From Peronospora farinosa (lineage: Eukaryota > Oomycota > Peronosporomycetes > Peronosporales > Peronosporaceae), in assembly GCA_947646735.1 (NCBI GenBank), contig CANTFK010000186.1, positions 1 through 64,000 of the forward strand: a DNA stretch of 64,000 nucleotides, written 5' to 3'. How positions within the stretch are numbered: the stretch's first letter is position 1; the number at the start of each line of letters is the position of its first letter. Both the position numbers and the translations under genes were made by a program. Positions 11,313 through 21,510 of the stretch are shown one piece after another. The notes below the pieces were generated by a model. The model saw only the letters and a program-made list of their open reading frames with translations, searched no databases and was not told where the DNA came from.

Positions 11313-12357
11313 AGCTAAAAGTGTGTGCCTATGCTGAGGCCTGGGAAATTCAAAAGTGAACGTCAATATCAATCGACAGTCATTCTGATAATACTGTAAA
11401 CATAGTAAACAAAAAAGATCACTTGTCCCGTCCGTGCAACGAACAATGGGACCATTACGTAACAATCGGTGGCACTAGCCCGTTACTAAGAAAATTGATT
11501 CATTTACAAATTTTAGCATGTCGATAATGCTGCAAAGTAGTATTTTGGCTAAATTGCTTACTATTATTCCCTAGAAAAGAGGCAGATGTCTAATGTACCG
11601 TGCTCCTGCTATCATCCTACACCGAGGCTTTTGACGAGGCAAGGTGTTTCTCACATGGTAGCAGGTTATTTCTGGATTCAGCAGAGATATGTGATGACTT
11701 GACACGATCGCAACGGCATCAGTTATGGTCTTACCAATCTAATCATACACAACCAGCGCTTTAGTAGTAATATCAATTAAGACTTTGTCCTGCTTGATGT
11801 TCAACAGTCCGCGGCCAATGAGGAACAGGAAAACGACGGTGGCGTCTGCCGGATGTTAGATTCGCTGAGTACATGCTTGATGGTCCACACCGTTGGTCTC
11901 CGCTGCGTCTTTCGCTTGTTTCGCTCGCTAAGGAATGATCTTGGAGTCAACGGTGTGTAACCCACGCGACGTCAATCAAGCAGCTGTCTCTAAAGCCCAA
12001 GTCGAAGTTTATGCCGGACTGGTGACGTGCACGAGCTTTGAGGTCCGGCGAGATGCGCCTAAGGGGCGGCAAGTTAAACGCATACGACGCGCACCCAGGG
12101 CTACATATTCAACGACGACGGATTGTGAAAACAAACAGGAGAGACGGGTAGGCAGTAATTTATCAGTTCAACTCGTTTCAATTGCGTAGCGATATAGTAA
12201 ACAAAATGTTAATGACTCCAGCATCTCCTGGCGATTGACTATAAGCTACTTTTTGTCTGCAGTTGCTATTATAGACGGAGGATCAGGAAGGGGATTGCTT
12301 ATGGACCACATATACAATTAAAAAGATATGTCCAGGTATTTCTTCTCTTCCGATCAA
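11313..12357. other. Intergenic region without recognisable gene
   Basis: About 1 kb with no protein family match that I can see. An ATG frame at 11935-12189 (84 codons, plus strand) has irregular composition and no recognisable domain. The part next to 11312 should contain the epimerase promoter. Confidence 0.45.
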
Positions 12358-12573
12358 CTACCGTGTGCCCTTCCAGGCCAACGCCACGTGTTGGTGAAGA
12401 TGCTCTTCTCGCTCCTGCTTTAGCGCAGCGCTGTTGGTCTTCTTCTCGGCGGGTGGATGCGACGCAGTGTAGCGAGCGTAGCTGGCGATGCCGGCAGATG
12501 CAAGTGCCAATGGCACAACGGCCAGGGTCGCATTCTTGGAGCTCATGGCGGAGGCGATGGAGGACAGCGTCAT
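12358..12573 (-). CDS. Small hypothetical protein with one membrane segment
   Basis: An ORF of 71 codons starting at ATG 12573. An alanine-rich hydrophobic stretch (ATLAVVPLALASAGIASYA) near residues 16-34 is followed by a basic, charged tail. This layout suits a small single-pass organelle-membrane protein, but I recognise no family. It is short enough to be a chance frame; an intron in its leader (GTGAGATCC near 12594 on the other strand) was considered and not supported. Confidence 0.4.
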   Translation of the reverse strand: MTLSSIASAMSSKNATLAVVPLALASAGIASYARYTASHPPAEKKTNSAALKQEREEHLHQHVALAWKGTR

Positions 12574-12815
12574 CACGACGGGATGATTTCAGGTGAGATC
12601 CTTGGCAAATTTCAGCGACTGTGGGCTGCTTCGATGTTCATATGGAGCGTCAGTAAGCCAATCGTGTCCAAGCAAAACAGAGACGAGGCTAGAGATTTAT
12701 TCGGCAGAATGTTGGTAGTACGAGTGCAGAAACAGGTTATGTATCTAGGAATGATTGCGACACCAATAGCGTGACGAAGCGGCGTCATCAGAAAGTGAAA
12801 CATAGCTCAGGGCAG

Positions 12816-12852
12816 AAAACTACTATACAGCCTACCAGCGTATAGTAGTTTT
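12816..12852. repeat. Perfect 12-bp inverted repeat at left edge of epimerase fragment
   Basis: AAAACTACTATA (12816-12827) and its reverse complement (12841-12852) flank a 13-base loop. The epimerase-derived sequence begins immediately afterwards. Confidence 0.9.
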
Positions 12853-12853
12853 T

Positions 12854-13152
12854 TGACATTGTACAGGGTGTTGTGCTGAGTCTGGACCGTGGTCATGGCT
12901 GCGAGGTGTTTAATCTCGGTCGAGGCACACCCGTGCTATAGCGGACTTTATTTCGATTATCGAGGGACTTGTGGGCAAGAAAGCAAAGATCAATATCCTG
13001 CCAGACCAGCCAGGTGACGTGCAACGTACAAGTGCCGATATCTCGAAGGTGGAGCGGTTGCTTGGCTACAAACCGACGACTCCATTGGAATAGGGTCTGG
13101 CAACGACGTGGAATTGGTATTCGAAGCTCTACAACACGAAGACGAAAGAGTC
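12854..13152 (+). pseudogene. Truncated copy of the epimerase 3' end
   Basis: This stretch repeats the last about 300 coding bases of the minus-strand epimerase at 10260-11312, but on the plus strand, with roughly ten base differences by eye (about 96% identity). It has lost the ability to code: the copy contains in-frame stops (GTGCTATAG near 12933 and GGAATAG near 13088) and a one-base deletion near the first of these. It lacks the original's start and its final codons. Both edges abut inverted repeats that the parent gene does not carry. The high identity implies a recent duplication. Confidence 0.92.
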
Positions 13153-13220
13153 GATGATCGAGCAAGCTTAAATTTGGAGCCCGATACAAGTTGCTCCAAA
13201 TTTAAGCTTGCTCGATCATC
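13153..13220. repeat. Perfect 28-bp inverted repeat
   Basis: The arm 13153-13180 (starting GATGATCGAGCAAGC) is repeated as an exact reverse complement at 13193-13220, separated by 12 bases. It includes a HindIII-like AAGCTT in each arm. It starts at the base where similarity to the epimerase gene stops. Confidence 0.97.
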
Positions 13221-13259
13221 TACTGGTATTATCTACCCACATGTTGATCTCGTACCCCG

Positions 13260-13412
13260 TGCCACGTACACGAAGTACAACCGCTTCCTGGAGCTTTGTC
13301 CTCATGGATGCTGAGCCGGACTACTGCACATTACTACAAACGTGCTAAGAACGTTGTCAAAGTAAAGCAGCACAAGTATATTGCAGACAAGATCGTTGCT
13401 TGGCGAGGCTGA
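13260..13412 (+). pseudogene. Short orphan C-terminal coding fragment
   Basis: The frame ending at 13412 reads SSWMLSRTTAHYYKRAKN and then a lysine-rich tail VVKVKQHKYIADKIVAWRG before the stop. The regular composition suggests former coding sequence, probably the end of some host gene, but the parent is not recognised and there is no good start (the only ATG, 13308, leaves 34 codons). Confidence 0.3.
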
Positions 13413-13641
13413 CACATGGTATTCAAGTACTACCGCAGTTCAAGTCAACTTAAAGTTCTTGCTGTTCAAATCGAGACAAGGTCTCGAGTCGGGCTCGAGT
13501 GATTCGTTGACATCGGAATCAGTGTGCAAGGTGGACCAGTTGACATGATGGCGACCTCGCTCACTTTATCACGTTGCTGCCAGCACTGCGAGCAAGCAAC
13601 CATGCTGGATTATAAAGTAGTGAGTGATACCCGCACAAGCT

Positions 13642-16600
13642 TTACAGGTCCCCAAGAATGTCAGCTTCGAGGTCGTCCAGCTGCTCGCACGAAGTTTTAG
13701 TCAGGACCAAGCATAACTGGCAGTAATTATCAAGACTCACCTCTTCATCCTCCTCGTCTTCTGCGTTTTCAGCTCCACCAATCTGTTCGGGAGGGGCGAT
13801 TCGCATTCGCTTCTCTTCAGGCCTTGCTGCAACAGGATCTGAGTCATGCGTTCGTTTGCCATTGTCCTTTTCAGCCCGTCGGGTCGACAGCCGGTCCTTG
13901 ATGTTACTCGATGATTGCTTACGCTTTTGTTCCTCTTCATTTTCACGCTCCTCAGCCTCAATGAGCCGCATAAAAGCATCATCTACATCCTGTTTGCCAC
14001 CCAAATCTCACCACACTCGTGAACAAAAAAGAAAGAGTCTAACCAGAAGCATCTTATGCTACGTACCCTCGATGGAGACACTATACGCGCTGGAGCTTTC
14101 TTCGCGTCTTTAACCTTCTTGGCCTTGATGATGGTGGTTGGTTCACGCTTCGTCGCTTTAATTTTGGACAAAAAATCAAACGTACGGCCAGTTGCTACGA
14201 CACCAGTTGCGACAGCACCACTAGCACCAGCATTACGAGCACGACTAGCGCCAGACGACCTACGAACTACTCGAGACCTCCTCACTGTGTTTGACTTATG
14301 CGCAGTGCTGTCTTCGTCGGGAAGTTCACCCGAGTCGTCAATAGCCTTCGCAAACGTGACTTGCCCACCGCATTTCGCACCACCTAGTTCTCGTTTGACA
14401 AGAATACTTGCAACCGGCTTACTCTCAGTAGCAACTGCAACGGCTGCAGACGACTGGTCTTCATTTACATCACTATCAGGAACCGTTGGCGTTGCACTTG
14501 GTATATCAGAGGGTGCATCTTCGGAAAGCATACTTGTGTCTGCTTCATCGTTTTGTACAGGTTCTTTGCTTATCTGCTTCGCCTTCCATTCGTCTGCGAG
14601 GAAATCCTGTTCGGGGACGTGAGACCATGTACGAGCACACTTCATGATCCAATCGGGCGTCACAATCATCACCCCGTCAATCGTTTTCGCCTACATCAAG
14701 CAGATTTAAAGAGTGTCAAGCCGCAACCTCGTTGCATTGAATGGAGGGCGGCAGTCACAAACCTGAACGTGCTTTTGCGTTCCTAAGCGCTCTGGATGGA
14801 TCACAAGATGGGTCAGCGGAAAATCTGTCAACGTCATGCTAGGAGTTGCGCCCAAATCCACCGATAGGCGCCACAGATAGTGTGACTCATGGCTTTGAGG
14901 CCCAACAATCGGGAACACTCCACTGAATACTATATAGCAGCCATGCAAGATAGCCCGTTTTTGCTGAACCACGTCATAATTAGATATACCAGGACACAAC
15001 CTTTCACAAGAAAGATTGACAGCGCACCTCGCTCAAAATTGCTTTAACGTCACGGCCTTTACCAGCCATTTGATCTTCGGCGGTTGTACCTCGCATACCG
15101 TTCTCATAACCCGCATAGAAAGCTTCGTGAACATGCTAAGGGACAAGGAAACAAATCAATCAGAAATGAGCATCGTTGATTCTGCAAGCAGCAACCACCC
15201 GAGTTATCCAATTCAATTGTACCTTCAAAACTGTTGTTGATTGTGCAAGATGCCTGTCCTCACGAGCCTCAGCCTCCGAATCTTCCAAGCCTGCCACACC
15301 ACGCCCTGACGCGTTGTTAATCTCGGAAGTGCACTTAAAATAGTGATACGGCTCAATTAGAAACACATTCCATTCGTTATCCTTCCACACGTCGATTCGG
15401 TCATCAAGAACAAGGATCATCGAGTCGTCGCACGAAGGAAAAAGCAATTTGAGTGACTTGTGAAGCATGTCTGGCGTATCAGTACGTGCCACAATACGGT
15501 TCATGAAGTATGTTTCATCCGGATCAATGATCTTTACAATCTGTTCAGCATACAGCCGCGTGCCGTGCGTGTAAATGAACAAATCGTACAGCACTGAAAG
15601 CTCCGTCAAGAACTCGGTCAGTCCTGGTCGCAGTTTCACTACATGCTGCTGAGCCAGGCCCGGAATGAAAAAGAAGTGGATACCGTCTACAAAATCATTC
15701 ACGCTTCCCGTCAACCTCCAAAAGTGTCTATCACATGCCACATGAAAGCATCGTACCTGTCTTGACAATTTCGCCCACGACATCATCAACGCGCACAGCA
15801 TGCAGCAACGTGTGGTCTAGATCCAGCACTAGCGACAGCTTCTTCGCACCAAGCTGGCGTCGAATGTTATCCGAGTCGAACTTTTCTAATAACATGCCAG
15901 TTTACAAGCACCACATTAGTAGTCAACCACTTGCACGTAATAGGCCACTCTTATCGCGTATCATCAACATACTTGCTTCATCAACATTAAGTCGAATAAC
16001 CTGTCCATGGGATACTACATTCACACTCTCCATATCTCCATTCTCCTCGTCGTCTTCCACATTTGCTAGACACATCAAGCAAGTGCGGCCATTGCGTACT
16101 GGATGGATACAATACTCTACAAAAGCCACTGTCCTTCTTATAGTGCCTGCACCTTCCATTGTATCCTCTCCAAGCTCTTCTGACTGCTCTTTTGATAGAA
16201 TATACAGTCGTCCTTTGCATGGCGACTGTATCGGTCTCTGAGTACCGTCTTCTAGCCGTCCAATAGTTCCAAGTCTCTGTCCTGCATCCACCTCAGCTCC
16301 ACCAGTCACCATCCACTCGATAGAGTCCCATAAAGCTGCATTTAAGCCAATAGCTTTACGTCGAATATGAGACCGATCTTCCTCCTGTTTCTGCTGTTTC
16401 AAGTCCTTTTTTCTCGTCTGTTTCACGTCTTTTACAGCAAGTGCCACGTCCATCGTCTCCGGCTCTTGTTGCTTCATTTTTGTCGCCATTTTCACTCCAA
16501 TAGCTGCGATTTCTGCCTGTAAAAGACCATTTTCCTGCTCTATTTCGCTCGTCTTCATTTCTTCAGTAGACGACTCCGTTTTAACGACTAAAGCGTCATT

Positions 16601-16732
16601 TTTCTCTGTCTTGATGCTGTCGTTGTTCTCCTCATCTTCCTCTTCTTCTTCAACGTTTATTTGTCCAGCATCGGCAGCTCTATTCGCCTTAATACTTGCC
16701 GTCTCCTCACACTTTATACCGTTCGACGCCAT
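13642..16732 (-). CDS. FCP1-type RNA polymerase II CTD phosphatase with BRCT domain
   Basis: Eight exons: 16732-15973, 15885-15757, 15686-15223, 15135-15028, 14963-14763, 14690-14067, 13989-13741 and 13680-13642, all in phase, about 857 residues. The N-terminus is acidic, followed by a lipoyl-like region (near VTGGAEVDAGQRLGTIGR, ending CIHPVRNGRTCLMC), a known FCP1 feature. The HAD catalytic motif LVLDLDHTLLHAV (D-x-D-x-T) is in exon 2 and ILVLDDRIDVW in exon 3. Exons 5-6 encode a BRCT domain (VMIVTPDWIMKCARTWSHV). The acidic tail ends LDDLEADILGDL, like the FCP1 end that contacts TFIIF. The expected role is removal of Ser phosphates from the Pol II CTD in the nucleus. The last intron (60 nt) is in frame, so its retention would only add 20 residues. 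Confidence 0.88.
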
Positions 16733-17038
16733 TGTTAAAGCGAATGAAATATATAAAAAGTAAATGTAATTATAGGGTACTGTATTTACATTAGAGGACA
16801 AGAACGCTATCTCACATACAAAAACCAAGTATATAATACAGTACGGTGCCGTTGAAAATACAGAAACCGACTGGTTTTTTCAGTCAACGTAAAAACAAAA
16901 TCAACATACGTTTAAACGTATTAATCATGAAGATATTCGCTGATTGGATTTTATTTATACGTACAACAGGGTAAAAGCTACTACTTTCTAAAATACCCCG
17001 ACTATATCGATAGCAGAACCTCTGAAATCGTATAATTG
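16733..17038. promoter_or_regulatory. Shared divergent promoter region (FCP1-like / eIF3k)
   Basis: These 306 bp separate two divergent start codons and must hold both promoters. They contain a perfect 16-bp palindrome ATACGTTTAAACGTAT at 16906-16921, a small hairpin GACTG..CAGTC just before it, and GCTGATTGGATTTT (reverse CCAAT-like) at about 16939. Which of these matters is not known. Confidence 0.55.
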
Positions 17039-17945
17039 ATGTCTACCAACCAATCGAAGAAATACCCGACGTCCAGAATGCCGGCTTTCCAGCAACAGAC
17101 AATCGTGGATTTTGTAACGGTAGAAGATGTTTCAGCCATACAACAGCAATTATTAGAAGTGCATAATGGACGGGGATTTTATGAAGAAATTCACGTGAAG
17201 ATTCTAGAGACGTATCTCACTGAGCAAATGCAAAATTCCTTTGTCGACATTGATGCCGATTTGGCACTACTGAAGCTGTATCAACTATATCCGTCCACGT
17301 CCAATGTCGAGAATGTAGCCAATATTCTAATGAAAGGTGTCATGACGCTTCCCTCGACATTCTTTACGGGTGCTTCAACGATGATCCCAGAGAGTACAAG
17401 CGAGGTACGACATATTTCTTCTTGATTCTCTAATAAAGAATGAGGTTTCCATGCAATGCTGACAGAGGAGGAATTGTGTGCTGATGGTGCGAATACATAC
17501 AGGATGTCAATGTGAAGGCAGCACTGCAGACAGGCTTTTTACTCCAGTCGTGTCTATTTGAGGATTTCTGGAAAATGGATCTGACGGTTGCGAACAAGGT
17601 GCAGGGATTTGTAGAGTCGGTCCGTGCTTACATTTTGACAGCCATCTCCCGTAGTCACAGTGTCATTTCGATCGACGTCTTGAAGGCCAAGCTCAATGTG
17701 TCGGACGAGGAAGTAGCTGAAATTGTCGCTGGTACGTAACAGCATGTCTCGTCCCCTTTTCATTGCATTGAGCTGAATTCTCGCTGTCTTTCGTCCCTTG
17801 TTTATATGTAGCGGAGAAGTGGACTCTTTCGGGCAACCTGATCCAGATTACTCCAAACGAAGATAATCAGATGCAGGCCAAGAAGGTCCAGGAGAACATT
17901 GAGTTTGAGGACGTGCTCAAGGTCATTCACACCCTTTCTAGATAG
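17039..17945 (+). CDS. eIF3k: Translation initiation factor eIF3 subunit K
   Basis: Three exons (17039-17404, 17503-17731, 17812-17945) give 242 residues, close to the usual length of about 220-240. The HAM-type helical N-terminal part contains ETYLTEQM and the very characteristic DADLALLKLYQLYPS. The winged-helix/PCI C-terminal part contains KVQGFVESVRAYIL and ends QENIEFEDVLKVIHTLSR, matching the family's end. eIF3k is a small peripheral subunit of the eIF3 complex that joins the 40S ribosome in the cytosol. Phases: 0 then 1. The first in-frame ATG is 17039; the region shared with the divergent FCP1-like gene is only 306 bp. Confidence 0.88.
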
Positions 17946-18254
17946 GTTTTGTTGTTAAAGGAGGTGAGATATCGATTGAAGAAGCGGGACCTGCAAGTAG
18001 CAAAGAACCATGGAAACAGGATTCGAATCGATTTGGCGCACCGCGTGTATGCACAACGCGTGAATGGATGGACGTACTACATTCTACAGATGTCTTTTGT
18101 TGCTTGCAGTCTGTGCTTCCAGATAAGTTAGCTCTCACTGACATGCTTGCAACTTGACAAGCTGTACAACGAACGAGCGACCGCTGAGAACACATTTGAA
18201 AAGCTACATGTATCTACCAGGTAGAAGCCCCTGCATCTTAGTTTCTCCACTAGT

Positions 18255-19799
18255 CTAATTGCTGGCTTCGACATCAAAAGTGCCGTTGGACTGTGCAGCC
18301 ATGAGCGAGTCCATCATACCCACAACACCCAGCACTTGCTTCTGGTCGCGCAGCTCCTCGTTGAGTTTCTCAAGCAGCTTGATGAACAAGCCATCGATAA
18401 GCATGGACTGGCTGAGCTTCGGCGCATACAGGTCACATACGATCGTGCACACGTGAGTAAGCAGCAAGGCATACTTCGGGTCCGTCACGTATTTAATGAG
18501 AAAAGCTAGCAGCGGCTCGAGTGATTCCTCGTCGCGACCTCCTAGTGCACGTTTGAGTCCAACCCGCAGACGCAACTCTTCAAGCATGCTAGCGACAATG
18601 ACCGGTGAGCGCGTATCCAGAGCCTCGTTCAGTGCTTTCTTATAGTCAAACTTTCGCAGGGCCCGGTCGTACGGCTGGATACGCTTATGACGTATCGTAG
18701 TCACCATGAAGTCCGCAGCAGCCGGTTTTGCATTCTTACCACGCAAAAAGTATTTGTAGCTGCCGCCGCGAATGATAGCTTGACGAGTTTTAAATTCATT
18801 CTGCTCTGCTCTTTTCAGAGTACGCCGACGCACAGACAAGATCCCGTCGACCGTACCAGCAAAAAGGTGTCCATTTGTGGGCGACATGCCAAAGGCTAGC
18901 ACACCACTCTTGTACTTGAATCCGTGAGACAGTTCGTACGTCTTCAAATCGTAAATCTTAAGATGTCCATCGAGCGATCCCGACATTAACCGCGTACCGG
19001 TGCCATCTAGCCCCAAGCTCGTGATAGTCTTCTGGTGGCTAGAAAACGAGTGCAGCAGACGTCCACCACTTAGAATGTCCCACACCTTTACCGTGCTGCC
19101 ACCAGCAGAAAGTAGTAAGCTACCTCCTGGCATGATCATACATGCCTCCACTGGAGCGCCGTGGTCCAAACTGACAGTGCTCTTGGATACTGTCTGGTCC
19201 GACGTGCGTAGGTCCCAGAGCTTAACAGTGTGGTCGTACGAGCCCGTGGCCCAAACGTTGTGTGATGACGGGTTGACTGCCGACGACCTCACGTAATCTG
19301 TATGATCTCCTAGCAGAGCCAAAGGTTTACCCGTTGGCAAGTCCCAGTAACGAGCCGTCTTATCATCGGAACACGAAAGCACGTGCACATTATCGAGCGA
19401 AAAACGGGTGCTATGGATAGCACCCGTATGACCCTTAAAAGACCGCAGAATTGCACGAGTATTGATATCCAGTACCTGAACAAAAGGTGCTTCTCCACCA
19501 GCGACCAAGAGCTTTCCATCCGATCGAAATGTGCCTGAATACACGACATCACGGAAGCGACTAAAAGTCTTGATAATTTCACTTGTCGTCGTGCTATAGA
19601 GATGAATCCGAGTAGAAGAAGTAATAGCTACTTGATATGGTGCTACAGGAGACACATCAATGTGTGTAACGGGTCCTACTTGCTGTAGTTCTTGAGGTGC
19701 ATGGAACTTCTTCCAATAGGTATTTTCAGCCGTTTCTACTTCGTTTGTGGGCGGAAATTGCTTGAGCACCAATCGTTTGAATTCACCATGAGTTGCCAT
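18255..19799 (-). CDS. UTP15: U3 snoRNP / SSU processome WD-repeat protein UTP15
   Basis: A single-exon protein of 514 residues. Six or seven WD40 repeats fill residues about 35-330; clear GH..WD units include GHTGAIHSTRFS..DDKTARYWD and GDHTDYVRSSA..YDHTVKLWD. The C-terminal third carries the UTP15 domain (KRIQPYDRALRKFDYKKALN, then VIVASMLEELRLRVGLKRAL). UTP15 is part of the t-UTP/UTP-A subcomplex needed for pre-rRNA transcription and 18S processing in the nucleolus. The ATG at 19799 is chosen because the family starts with a short tail before KQFPPTNE. It is tail-to-tail with eIF3k and has a GA repeat in its leader. Confidence 0.9.
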   Translation of the reverse strand: MATHGEFKRLVLKQFPPTNEVETAENTYWKKFHAPQELQQVGPVTHIDVSPVAPYQVAITSSTRIHLYSTTTSEIIKTFSRFRDVVYSGTFRSDGKLLVAGGEAPFVQVLDINTRAILRSFKGHTGAIHSTRFSLDNVHVLSCSDDKTARYWDLPTGKPLALLGDHTDYVRSSAVNPSSHNVWATGSYDHTVKLWDLRTSDQTVSKSTVSLDHGAPVEACMIMPGGSLLLSAGGSTVKVWDILSGGRLLHSFSSHQKTITSLGLDGTGTRLMSGSLDGHLKIYDLKTYELSHGFKYKSGVLAFGMSPTNGHLFAGTVDGILSVRRRTLKRAEQNEFKTRQAIIRGGSYKYFLRGKNAKPAAADFMVTTIRHKRIQPYDRALRKFDYKKALNEALDTRSPVIVASMLEELRLRVGLKRALGGRDEESLEPLLAFLIKYVTDPKYALLLTHVCTIVCDLYAPKLSQSMLIDGLFIKLLEKLNEELRDQKQVLGVVGMMDSLMAAQSNGTFDVEASN

Positions 19800-19830
19800 T
19801 GTAATCAAGACTCTTAATACCTGAAAGAAG

Positions 19831-19832
<2 letters not shown>

Positions 19833-19870
<38 letters not shown>
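19833..19870. repeat. (AG)n microsatellite
   Basis: About 19 uninterrupted AG dinucleotides lie 34 bp upstream of the UTP15 start codon (CT on the transcribed sense strand), in its 5' leader or promoter. Confidence 0.95.
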
Positions 19871-19875
<5 letters not shown>

Positions 19876-20083
19876 AATCAAAGTGTCAACTCCACTTCTT
19901 GTGCTGATTAATGCGAACCAGCCAATAATATACCCAAAAAAATAATGGTAAGTACTTAAAATTCAATTATTGTCAACCAAAATGCTATTTCCATTATTGT
20001 GTAACGATCTGTGATATTTTTAACAATAATAGTAGTTTGACAATAGTACTATTGTAATGCTACCACTCATCACCATGAATATG

Positions 20084-20977
20084 CTATACCTTTGAAAGAC
20101 GGCTCTGGCTAGCATCCTTTGAACGACGGGCACAGCAAGTCAACGCTATCAGAACAGCTGCTGCAATAGCCACTGCTAGTCCAGCTATCGCTAAGGTTTT
20201 ACTCCAGTCAATGGCCATGTCAAGAAAAATATTTCGACACTGACCGTATGGAGAACCATTGTACACTTCACCTGGAGCACCTGTCGCCAGGAATCGAGCA
20301 CACCATTTGCTCGTTACGACACTCCTGGGGCACTTTGTTTCCGCCCAGAGCAAAATCTTGTCATACTTGGCAAATGTAGACGACATCTTGCAGGCATCAC
20401 ATACTGTATTTAAGCCTTCCACTGCCTCATTAAGCTTACCACATAACGAGAGAACACCTTTTGTATCGGGTAGCAAGTTCACAAGCTCAGTCGGAGCATT
20501 CGGGAAAAAGTTTACATACGTCTCCTTTGCTGTAGCAGTGTTACAGTAATAGTATCCCTCCGCATAGCAATAAACTTCATTAAAAGTCGTTGCCACCTTG
20601 GTCTCTTTGTCATTAGCAGGAAAAGGAGCATTCTCCCATTCCGCCATCTTGGTATGGAACGTATAGGCTGTACCAGCCAAGACGCCAAACGCCGACATGG
20701 CAATGACCATCACAATCGAATACAGCCAAAGCAGCAGTCGATTTTGAATGATGGCACCCACAATACCCACAAGTGCCAAAGCAATAACAGCAAAGCCCAG
20801 TACTTGCAACATCGTAGTAGCAGTATGTGAAAACGATTCATAGTCCGTGCCCTCAAGTGCATCAGCCCAGCCACTTGTCTCGAGTGTCGAGCTATAGCGC
20901 AGTAGCATAATACCGCTCACTAGGAAACAGACGTTCACTAGGATCATGATGCAACCGGCCCCCGTAAGTTTTGGCAT
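20084..20977 (-). CDS. Tetraspanin-like four-helix membrane protein
   Basis: A single-exon protein of 297 residues. Four membrane segments lie near residues 7-27, 55-80, 83-106 and 262-285, with a small loop after the first and a large loop of about 150 residues between the third and fourth, which is the tetraspanin layout. The large loop has CDACK and KCPRS plus further cysteines, but the classical CCG motif is replaced by a CxxC. The tail is short, basic and cytoplasmic. Tetraspanins organise membrane microdomains; in oomycetes they are linked to zoospores and adhesion. It is the most divergent of four related genes in this cluster. Confidence 0.75.
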   Translation of the reverse strand: MPKLTGAGCIMILVNVCFLVSGIMLLRYSSTLETSGWADALEGTDYESFSHTATTMLQVLGFAVIALALVGIVGAIIQNRLLLWLYSIVMVIAMSAFGVLAGTAYTFHTKMAEWENAPFPANDKETKVATTFNEVYCYAEGYYYCNTATAKETYVNFFPNAPTELVNLLPDTKGVLSLCGKLNEAVEGLNTVCDACKMSSTFAKYDKILLWAETKCPRSVVTSKWCARFLATGAPGEVYNGSPYGQCRNIFLDMAIDWSKTLAIAGLAVAIAAAVLIALTCCARRSKDASQSRLSKV

Positions 20978-21510
20978 AGTTGATACTTAGGAATTTCTAG
21001 GAATACTACTGCTTGTTGGTTCAGAAGCGTTGAAATCGAGAAATGACTTGAGAAACACGAGGAATGATGAGACCACCTCCGACTCAAATCTCACAAGAAA
21101 ACGGCTGTCTGAAAGGAAGTTTGAGATGATACAAGGACAAGCATGAAGCAAGTTTAGTTTAGAAGGATTCTGCATCCTCTACGTGACAGATTGATGCTTG
21201 GTAACCATGTTGCCATCGATTAAATTGCAGTGCGATGCCACTGACGTTAACGTCAGTCTTCTTAAAGTCTTTGTTGAATAACAATGACATGTTGTCATGC
21301 GTAGAAGTTTGTTAGCTCGTTCGATTGTCCGGCTGTCCAATTGCTAGGTAACACAGTAGACGCAAAGTGACGTACATTCGAAACCTACGCTTGTCCTCAT
21401 CACAAAGATGCCTGTCATTTCGTTCGCCAACTCGATAACTTTCCATCGGTTTGAAAGAAGCGATTTTGACCCAAACATCTTCGAGTAAAGAAGCATTGGA
21501 ACACGTGATT
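20978..21510. other. Intergenic region between tetraspanin genes
   Basis: No gene is recognised. It holds the promoter of the minus-strand tetraspanin-like gene and the former promoter of the dead plus-strand copy. A short palindrome, GACGTTAACGTC, lies at 21242-21253. Confidence 0.5.

Noticed and set aside
11935..12189. 84-codon plus-strand ORF
   Set aside because: It starts with ATG but has no domain, no splice partner and irregular composition.
14056..14622. 188-codon plus-strand frame
   Set aside because: Antisense of FCP1-like exon 6, whose minus-strand frame has a BRCT end and conserved splice sites.
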